A stretch of 64,000 nt of DNA from Styela clava. Taxonomy: Eukaryota > Chordata > Ascidiacea > Stolidobranchia > Styelidae. Of this stretch, positions 55,447 to 64,000 are shown in pieces. The notes under the pieces were generated by a model. It ran no database searches. It had not been told where the DNA came from and saw only the letters and a list, made by a program, of their open reading frames with translations. The first letter of the stretch is position 1, and every line of letters starts with the position of its first letter. The stretch lies in contig NC_135259.1 in the NCBI RefSeq assembly GCF_964204865.1, positions 20,656,974 to 20,720,973 on the forward strand, written 5' to 3'. The position numbers and the translations under genes are program-made.

Positions 55447-56190
55447 CAGGAAGTCCTCGCCTTACGACGTTGTTACTTATCGATCTTAAGATCGGTAAGT
55501 ACATTGATAGGTATTTGTATGTCTGTCTGTCTGTCTGTGTGTGTGTGTGTTAGATGCACGCGATATCTCACGAAAGCGAGATTGAATCTGCTCCAGATTT
55601 TGCATGTGCATTCAGCTTATCTCGGACCAGAAGCCTATTGATTTTGGGCGAATTATGTCGTATAATTAGCGAGTTATCAATCAATTATTGATATAGTGAT
55701 CTAGATTTTTGTAAAGCGAGAGAATTTTGAAACCCGCCGAGTGTGTGTGTGCGATGCGCAGTGCGCAAGTTACAAGAGCGGATGAATCGAAACTGCAGTT
55801 TCTGTTTTGGGGGATCCCCTAACTTTCGATCGATAAGTCTTCGGTTTCCAACCGATATTCTCGTTTCGTTCTTGAGACGCAGTGTAACCTGAATTTCAGT
55901 GCAAGTCGGAACAACCAAAATGACGTACAGTATCACTGAAACTGTGTACCATGTGACTAAAGCTTAGTGATTATTCGTTCATAATTGTAATAGTTCGCAA
56001 TTGTCCACATCATTTACGATGTAAATGCCGAAAACCAATGAGCCCAAAGCCATGATTTTCTTGATAACAATGATCCAGTTTAAGGCCTTAGATATTATAG
56101 TACAGTATTATGTTTTATATTTTTATGAATTGCGCGTTCGTAACCTCGAAACAGCGTAAGTCGCGACCGTCGTAACCCGAGGACTCCATG
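55447..56190. mobile_element. pogo/Tigger-like MITE split by an H element (unit 2)
   Basis: Counterpart of 28,696-29,048, with the family H element 55,474-55,860 inserted near its left end. Confidence 0.68.
55474..55860 (-). mobile_element. Family H short element, inverted copy, private to unit 2
   Basis: Reverse orientation of 54,451-54,817 and nearly identical to it, apart from a longer TCTG/TG microsatellite at about 55,518-55,550. Unit 1 lacks it (near 28,721). Together the two copies bracket exon 1. Confidence 0.8.
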
Positions 56191-56192
56191 TA

Positions 56193-58070
56193 CAGGGAGT
56201 CCTTGACTTACGACGCAGTTCCGTTCCTGAGACTCGGTGTAACCCGAATATCAGTATTAGTGGGAACATTATACTGTACAGTACTACAGCGGTACAGTGC
56301 ATGAATTACTCTATACACATCGTTCTGTATTGTAAAATATGGTACTGTACACTAATAAAATGTACAAATAATGCAAACTAGAAAATCGGTTAGAAACCGA
56401 AGACTTATCGATCTAAGGTTAGGGGGTCAAAACAGTGGTCTTACTCCAAAGTGACGCCGTGTGTTCCATCACTAATTAATTAATAACTCGCTAATTCTAA
56501 GACACAATCCATCCAAAATCAATAGGCTTCTGATCCGAGCTATGATGAATGCACATGCAAAATTTGGAGTAGATTCAACCCCGCTCTCGTGAGATATCGC
56601 GTGCATCTAACACACAGACAAACAGACAGACAAATACCTCTCAAGATCGATAAGTAATAAAAACTTTATTAGAAAAACAGAAAACAATTCCACATCACGT
56701 GAATAAAAACAAACACTGTACAGTATCTTAACATATTTTTTTAGCTATGAGTCCACAACAAAGGGCAAAAGTAAAAAAAAGGATCAAACAAAATACGAAA
56801 AATCGGCTTAAACAATCAAAATGACGTGCAGTATCACTGAAACTGCGTACAGTACTGTATCACTGGAACTGTGTACCATGGTTGCCAGATCCCAGCGATC
56901 AAAAAAAGCCAAATCAAGACATGAAAAAAGCCAACAATTTGACCAAGTACAAAAGCCCCATGATTTGTCAGATTTTAAGCGCTTTGCAACAAACTGATGA
57001 TGATGTAGAGCCATCAGTTCATTCAGTGAGGCACACAAATAGAAAGTAAAGTTCCTATAAAACTGTAGAAAGTAAAATAAGTATCAAGCGGACAGCTTCA
57101 TTTTACCATTCAATATATACAATACAGTGTGAAGCTTCAGTCTGTCAGTATGTAATATACCTACATGTTTCTACTTAAACTTACGATATACCTTTCTCCC
57201 TATATCAGTATATCGTGCTTTACTATTGAAAAATTTTTCCCTTTCAAATTTATAAACCATCAATTTTATTAAAAAATTATCTAACCCCCTGCCACTCACA
57301 GGTGGACCACTGATATCTAATTCAGTAATTTTAGCGTAGTTAATCACATCGTTACTGCAATTGCAATTGCAGAATTAAACTAAAGCTGAAAGCTCATATA
57401 AATCATATCAGGCATAATGAAAACTAAGTTATACAACTATTTTTAGGAAACAGAACGTAAAACTGACAAATAGGCAAAACTTTAAAAATGAGGCAATGTT
57501 TACAACCCTGCTTGAATATCTGTCTGAGCAGCTGCAGAAACTGCAATTATTTCTTATTGGGTATGGTTAAAAATTAATGTAACAAACAAGGAAATCGATG
57601 CTCCAAGAAATCCTAATGTAAAGTAGCTAAGTACGTTGTTACGCACTAAATATTGTATTTCATATGATTTTAATAATAGACACTAGAATAGACTTGAAAA
57701 AAGCCAAAGAAACGCCAAAAAGCCAAACGAAAATTCTGACGCCAAACGCGTTTGAAAAAAGCCAAAAATGGCAAATTTGGCGTTAAAAAAGCCAATATGG
57801 CAACCCTGCTGTGTACAGTACTGTACTGTACCATGTGACTGAAGCTTAGTGATTATTCGTTCATAATCGTAATAGTTCGCAATTGGTCACGTCATTTACG
57901 ATGTTAATAACGAAAACCATTGAGCCCAGAGCACCGATTTTCTTGATCACAATGATCCAGTTTATAGGCTTGGTTGTTACAATACAGTATTATCTTTTAT
58001 ATCTGTATATGTTCGTGAAGTGCGTTCGAAACAGCGTAAGTCGCGACCGTCGTAGCCCGAGGACTCCCAG
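56193..58070. mobile_element. pogo/Tigger-like element with nested hAT and H elements (unit 2)
   Basis: Counterpart of 29,051-30,928, nearly identical. Nested H element at 56,382-56,657 and hAT element at 56,877-57,808 with CTGTGTAC on both sides. Confidence 0.75.
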
Positions 58071-59085
58071 TACATGAATCAGTTATTTCATACGGTTATT
58101 CGCCAATGGTTGCCAGTTATCTTCTATTCATTCAATAATTACTGATTTTATTTTCCAGCAAATGTTGTTGTTGCTACGTGCCATAAAGCATTGGGAACCT
58201 CTGATATTGCCCATTACCTTAGAAAATGAGTGGTCGAGCAATAATTAGGTGATACCCTAACCTAAACGAACTTGCTCTAAGTCTAATATAATCTGAAATA
58301 ACAAAATCAAAGGAAACAAATTGAATACCGAGGCAAAAACTAAACACTAACTACCACTTTCATAAATGCATTGTCAGGACTTTAGAATTTGACGATTTAC
58401 CAAATATTCTCCCTTTGGCTAAACAACAATCGTCACAGTTTCGAACGCAAAATAGATGTTGTAAAAACATTAAAACTATCTATCAAAACAATCTATCTAT
58501 CAGTATTTATTCCAATTATATTTAGGGACTCGTAACATTGCTTCAGTTAAGAAATACTCTATTCATAAATATTGCGGGTTCGTCAATGAAAAAGAACTCA
58601 TAAATTTCCTGATAAATTTTACGAAAAGGAAGAAAAATTATTCAACACTTGAACTTCTGTTTGTGTATGATTGTACCCAAAAGTTTCAGTAAACCTAATA
58701 CTAGCAGAGGGCCTTGAGCTATTAAAGGGAACCACTTCTTTAAAATACTACATTCCTAAATATTGCAGAATGGCCCATGAAAAAGAATTCATACCTTTCT
58801 TGATAACTTCACAAAAATAACGAAAACTATTTAACACTCGAACTTCTGTTTGTGTATGTTTGTACCCAGAAGTTCCAGTAATCCAGGAAGCTTTGCACAA
58901 AAATTATGTTTTCTCCAAAACAGTGGTTTCCAATGTTTTTTTATGTAGCATAACCCCAATAAAACATTCTTGAAGAAACCTCTTGTTCAAAACCTTAGTG
59001 TAAGGCTGTAAGAAAAATATTTAAGCTATTAATATATATGAAAGAAAATATGTATGAAATTGCACTTCAATTTACACTTTTTTTG
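58071..59085. other. Intergenic DNA, includes the empty site of the 3.56-kb transposon
   Basis: No gene seen. The empty site AATACTACATTCC lies at about 58,746-58,758. A hAT-like end CAGTGGTTTCCAATG begins at 58,921. Confidence 0.5.
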
Positions 59086-59310
59086 GTGCTCCCGAAGTAT
59101 GCGAACCAAGATGGCGGACAACGGAACGTAACATGGGTAACAGGTTAGGGTTAGGCGATAAGTTTTTCCTATTTTAGTCCTATTATCAGTTCGAAGACTA
59201 GCCAAGAGCCTCCCGTAGTATTTATACCTAAAATTACGGCCTAACCCTAACCTAGTACACATATTACATTCCGATGTCCGCCATCTTGGTTCGCATACTT
59301 CGGGAGCCCC
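59086..59310. mobile_element. Foldback MITE, ggcgga subfamily (unit 2)
   Basis: Counterpart of 35,505-35,729. Confidence 0.72.
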
Positions 59311-59391
59311 CTTTTTTTAATACTATTTTGAAAGATATTCTTGACATCTTGCGGTGAATATTTAAATACAATCTAACATGATGTAGTTAAT

Positions 59392-59682
59392 TCCAAGATT
59401 GGCAGCTCCGCGGGTCACAAAATTACTTTTGCATTGTTCGCGGGCCACAATAGTGCCAAAAACTTTGCTCGTTTAACTTCGCTAGTTGCCTCAGCAAGCC
59501 ATAACACTAGTCAATTCAGTGACATTAGGGATGCAATAATATGTCAGAAGATTTTTTGCTTAATTTTATGACAAAACAACACGAAATGCGATTTTTTAAT
59601 TCCTCTCCGAATGTGACGCGGGCCACAGATAATAAAGCGGCGGGCCACATGTGGCCCGCGGGCCTGGGTTTGGACCACCCTG
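59392..59682. mobile_element. hAT-type MITE, left end trimmed (unit 2)
   Basis: Counterpart of 35,811-36,101, with the same ATGTAGTTAAT flanks. Confidence 0.72.
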
Positions 59683-60271
59683 ATGTAGTTAATTAAACAC
59701 ACACGCTCAAACAAACGGGGATTTCCATATTATGTTGCTCACATTCTTTTGTTGCTATTAAAAACTTCAAGTGCCTCTTGGTGTAGGCCAGGGGTGTTTA
59801 ACCTGCGACTCGTCGTGGGCAAAATGCTGTCTACAAGAAAAAATTGTGCGGCCTGCTGAGCAGTGCCAATTTTGAATGGTGTGTGGCCCTCGAAACATAT
59901 CTGGTACGTGGGAGTAATTCCAAACGCTGTGCGTCGCAATGCTCACAACTGAGTCCAATTTATTATCTATACCAGAGGTGACGGCCCAGCGGCCCGCCAT
60001 GGAATTTAGTGCGTCCCACGAAGCATTCAGGGGATTCAGAGTATGTTCATCATAAAGTCATAAACCTTCAGAAACTGTACGGAAAAAACGGTAGCGCCAG
60101 TGGTATATCTATTTCTGTTGGATCCAAAACAATGGAAGATCTCGAGAAAATGCCTACGTTTCAAAAATCGGTTGGTCGTGACAAGATGGATTTGTATTCA
60201 AAATGACTTTTTTTTTGTACAAGTAAATACAAATTTAAGAAAAACACCGCGATTTGGAATAATAAATTATT

Positions 60272-60547
60272 GAGAATATCGGTCGGAGACCGAAGACTTA
60301 TCGATCGACACTGCGGTTTTGATCCATGACTCTATAGTGACACCGCGTGTGCCATCACTAATTAATTAACAACTCGCTAATTATACGACATAATTCATCT
60401 AAAATCAATAGGCTTCGGGTCCGAAATATGATGAATGCACATGCAAAACAGATTCAACTTTGCTTTCGTGAGATATCGCGTGCATCTAACAGACAGACAA
60501 ACAGACAAATACCTATCAACATACTTACCGATCAAGATCGATAAGTA
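60272..60547 (+). mobile_element. Family H short element (unit 2)
   Basis: Counterpart of 36,691-36,966, nearly identical. Confidence 0.72.
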
Positions 60548-61112
60548 ATAACTATACAGTTGCGGTTCTGGTTCGGAATGATTTGGGGATTTGGATTTCC
60601 GGCGCAATCTTCACTGCATAAACATAATTGGGTTATTTTTATATTTTTTCTTATTTTGAGCAGAAGTGGTGGTGTTTCTTGTGGTGGGGGCCAGGGCTTT
60701 GTACAGAGGATCCCGAAATACTTATCCGAAGCGTTATGCGCAAAGTATTTCATTGACGACCAATACGAGTCTATTTATAAATACTTGCTTTAATAATTTA
60801 TTTGTGTTTTTAATGTAATCTGCGGTTACGTGAACAAATTGAGAACATTACTATGGAATATCACAGCACTCCCAGCCATGACAAGTGTTTCAAAGTACCC
60901 AATTATATGTAGTTTTGATTTGCTTTGTTACGAATTAGGTATACAAATTCAACCTGTTCTTGCATCACTGACTCCGCTCCATCCCAATGCTATTATTTTC
61001 AGGATATTAACGTCGGTGAAATCCGTATATCTGCGATGAAATATCAAAGAATGCAATTTATTTTAGTACAATAAAATTTGATTGTCCAGCAATACCCCGG
61101 TAGTCGACCAAA

Positions 61113-64000
61113 AATTGTGAATGGTGTGAAATCTGCGAAAACAGTTTAACTTTAGTTTAATCTAGTATGTGAGAGTATTTCCAACTCCTTTTCGTTGCAA
61201 AGTATGAGGTTACAATACTAACAGCTAGCCTGTGCGAAGCAAATAACGCACAATGGTTAAGATAGGATTAATTATCTCGGGGAGAGAAAAACAAATAAGA
61301 CGGCTTAACCATATGGCGAACCACGGCCTATCGTCCGTCTACCAGTCAATGTCTGGTATGGGATTTGTTAGTTATTTGTTTTCGGAAGCACAAGCTTGAT
61401 GGTGGAGGAAGCCGTAACCAACCAGCGGTTCCCTGGAACACCCTACGGAGGTATAAGTTCAATGACGAAAAATAAGCTCGGGTGTTCGAGTACCACCGCA
61501 TTTTTTAATATAATTTTCTGATCGACTACTGCTTGCCAAAAAAATGGCCCCGTTACCGATTGTAAAAAACCAACTCCGAACTTCACGAAATGCAAATTTT
61601 GATAATGAAAAGGAGTCAAGCCGTCTTTAATCTGCGTAAATATACTGTTAAAATCGCTTGGTAAACTCAATGCTTTTCGAGTTTCCATAGGAAAGTTGAA
61701 TTTTTTTTATCCTAGAGTCCGCAGTTACGACTTCACAGCCAGGTTAAAAAACTAGGGCTGGGCATTTTCAAATATTTGGGGATTTCAGAACCGAATCGAA
61801 TATTTTTTTCGAATCGAATCTCCAATATTCGGAAGATATGTAGTTGTATTGACTGTTTTATTGTAACGGTTCCCTCAGACACATAAATTAGTGAAAACAC
61901 GTAATCTATCAGTCTGACCGTTCGCTGAGTGTTCACACAGTAAGTAACATATTTCATTAATAACTCACTCGGTAGAAAAGAGACATACTATGTCAGAATT
62001 GCATTTTACAATTGCAAAAACCGAGGGATTCATCTCGGCCTGTGGGCGGACCAAAAAACAAGATGGTGGCGAATCGAAATCTTTGTTTGACCTGTTTCAA
62101 CTTATTTACAATTCGATTCGAAATGCCCAGCCTTACACCAAACAAGTCATATTTTACTCAAACATTCCATCTTAACACCTTTCCTCTCTCATTGGACAAA
62201 TATGGAGAAAATAACAAAACAAAATTAACGTTTTAAAGTGAGACAATGTTTCTTTTATTTCCAAACATTTCACAAAACTCGCTATATTACAATACATCCC
62301 TCCTGGCGTGGCTATATGAAATCTACCAATCAGCATGTTTTTATGGGCGTGGTCATGTAGAATCCACCAATTAGCAGAAGAAAGCTCCAGATGATTCTAT
62401 TTTGGATATTTTCTTAATCCAACCTTCGAAATGCTCGACTCTCATATACACACCGGGTGTGTTTTTATCACATCTTTGGCCGCCAGTTCCGTAAGACAAC
62501 GTTGCAGCAACGTACCAGGTACAAGATCTGCATCTCTGACAGGCGACCGCACTTCCGCTGTCTCCCTGGAATAAATAAGGAACATCATTATGAAGCTTCT
62601 TCAGACAAGCATTTTACAAATGTTACAAGAAACGCAATACACTGTTGGGTATTTATTGATTGTAATTCAAATTTAGCTTCTTTATTGTTCTGGCACTTTC
62701 CCAATCTTATTTATTTTTTTCTATCGTAAACAGACCCAGTATTTAATACCATTATTCATGTGTATGCCATTGCGTTTCTTGTCGCAGTTGCTTGTCTGAT
62801 AGAGTCTGACCTCGGTCAGACGAAACGTTGCAGAAATATATTTGTGTTAGTGTGCAGCAAGACTCTTGAACTGAATAGAATAGTCATTTTCACTCTTGCT
62901 ACAGCATCCTTGCGTTCTACGCATACGGACCCGGCATATAAAGCAAGGAAAGGTAGTTAGTTTCACGCAACCTCAACTGTTAGTATCATTATCAAGCATT
63001 GGCTTCAGTCAGCTGAATGAAACAACGCGGACTTTTTATCAACTAAGTGCCCAGTATATTCCCCACCTTTTCATTTTCACTCGCTCTCACCCAAAGAACG
63101 GATTCGCGCCAAATTGTGATCTAGAGTAGACCAGTGGTTCTAAAAATGTCCTGCCGGACCCCAGGGCTTCGTGAATAATTCCACAAACTATTCGTTTACT
63201 GATTAAAATACTGACTTGGTTAATTTTGTAACTATTCAAAGAATTAATAACTGCAATATTAGAATTTGACAAAAATCAAATACGTCCAAGTCGTTAGAAA
63301 AAGTAATTTCGATTCACTCAGGGACATTAATAAATATGGCTATAACGCAGAGGTTTTGATACCAGGGGCCAAAAATTTTGCCCACCTGGACTAGCGGGCT
63401 ATGAAAGTGTGACATAAAAAGTTACATTTTATGAACAGTGTTACAAAAGTAAAAGTGAAAAACAGTAAGCTTCGTGAAAGCCACTTTAACGTATTTTACA
63501 GTTGAGCAAATTAGTGCATTACTATAATCGATAATACTGTTAGAAAAATCGTAAAATTAGTTGGAATTTCGAGTTCAGGTAGACGAATACTTATGAGAAG
63601 TGTGTTTTCTTAGTCCTTTAAGCTTAATTCCATAACTGTTCTTATATCTTACCCTGCACGCATCCTTCCCTTCACTGAATCTCCCAACACAGAGGTTTTT
63701 TAAGCTCGATATATATTGAGTTTCAGGTATGTTCTTCAAGGCGTTCTGGCACGCATCCATAGGCAGTACTCGTAAAGTTACATGTCGCAGATCATCAGAA
63801 GCGGCGCCATTGCTCGTCTCGGCTGTAACAAGTAAACTTTGGGATAGAATTACGGTACTCCCGTAGTATGTGTACCAAGTTAGGGTTAGGTCATAATCTT
63901 ATTCCGATTTTCGCTTTTTAAGTTCTATTACGAGTTCGGAGACTGTTCGTGTTAGACAAGTGAATAGATACTCCCGAAGTATGTGAACCAAGATGGCGGA
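61113..64000. repeat. Tandem segmental duplication, unit 3 (cut by window end)
   Basis: Everything here repeats 37,532-40,419 at an offset of 23,581 bp with almost no changes. The unit continues beyond the window. It includes the last two exons of a third TSP1-trypsin gene copy. Confidence 0.92.
62371..63822 (-). CDS. TSP1-trypsin serine protease, unit 3 copy, last two exons only
   Basis: Exons 62371-62565 (GDSGSAVACQRC to GAFFC, stop) and 63653-63822 (MDACQNALKNIPETQ, FSEGKDACR) match unit 2 exons 10 and 9 without residue changes that I can see. The remaining exons would lie beyond the window. AATAAA at 62,254-62,259 is the likely poly(A) signal. Gly before Asp-Ser is kept, as in unit 2. 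Confidence 0.85.

Larger units (their letters stand above)
37532..61112. repeat. Tandem segmental duplication, unit 2
   Basis: Length is 23,581 bp. It carries the intact TSP1-trypsin gene. Its first 2.9 kb match unit 3 at a constant offset of 23,581 with only a couple of differences seen by eye. Insertions private to this unit relative to unit 1 are at 51,202-52,746, 54,451-54,817 and 55,474-55,860. Confidence 0.92.

Overview
The window is animal nuclear DNA: AT-rich, full of short inverted-repeat transposons, tRNA-derived SINEs and minisatellites, with split genes using GT-AG introns. It carries one ARNT-type bHLH-PAS gene and a tandem family of thrombospondin-type-1/trypsin genes. An invertebrate deuterostome, most likely an ascidian tunicate, fits best. 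That placement is inference; no ribosomal or mitochondrial marker is present to settle it.

Layout. Positions 1-4,990 hold AT-rich DNA, a ~510-bp tandem repeat array and two MITEs. Positions 5,015-6,616 hold an intronless ARNT-like gene of 533 codons on the + strand. Positions 6,800-12,560 are repeat-dominated (hAT-like, mariner-like and foldback MITEs, SINE pieces). From about 12,570 to the window end there is a head-to-tail tandem array with units at 12,570-37,531, 37,532-61,112 and 61,113-64,000 (cut by the window end). Each unit carries a minus-strand gene for a secreted protein with a signal peptide, three TSP1 repeats and a trypsin-like protease domain, in ten small exons.

Gene status. 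The unit 2 copy can be assembled by eye into an intact 442-residue reading frame with matching splice phases and the catalytic triad His229, Asp281, Ser381. The unit 1 copy has the same ten exons but carries a TAA stop in the second TSP1 exon, a Gly-to-Val change in the oxyanion-hole position just before the catalytic Ser, and a weakened poly(A) signal, so it looks like a decaying paralogue. Only the last two exons of the unit 3 copy fall in the window; they match unit 2 almost perfectly.

History. The array has two ages. Units 1 and 2 differ clearly over their left parts, while everything from about 29.0 kb onward repeats almost base for base at a fixed offset from about 56.15 kb. This fits an old duplication followed by a recent unequal exchange (or an assembly artefact). 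Several transposons are present in one unit and cleanly absent from the other, giving empty-site evidence: a 3.56-kb TA-flanked element (31,609-35,168), a 1.5-kb Helitron/Helentron-like insertion (51,202-52,746), and an inverted pair of ~370-bp elements (54,451-54,817 and 55,474-55,860) that bracket the signal-peptide exon of unit 2. A degenerate non-LTR retrotransposon with PHD finger, endonuclease and reverse transcriptase remains lies in intron 1 of both units.
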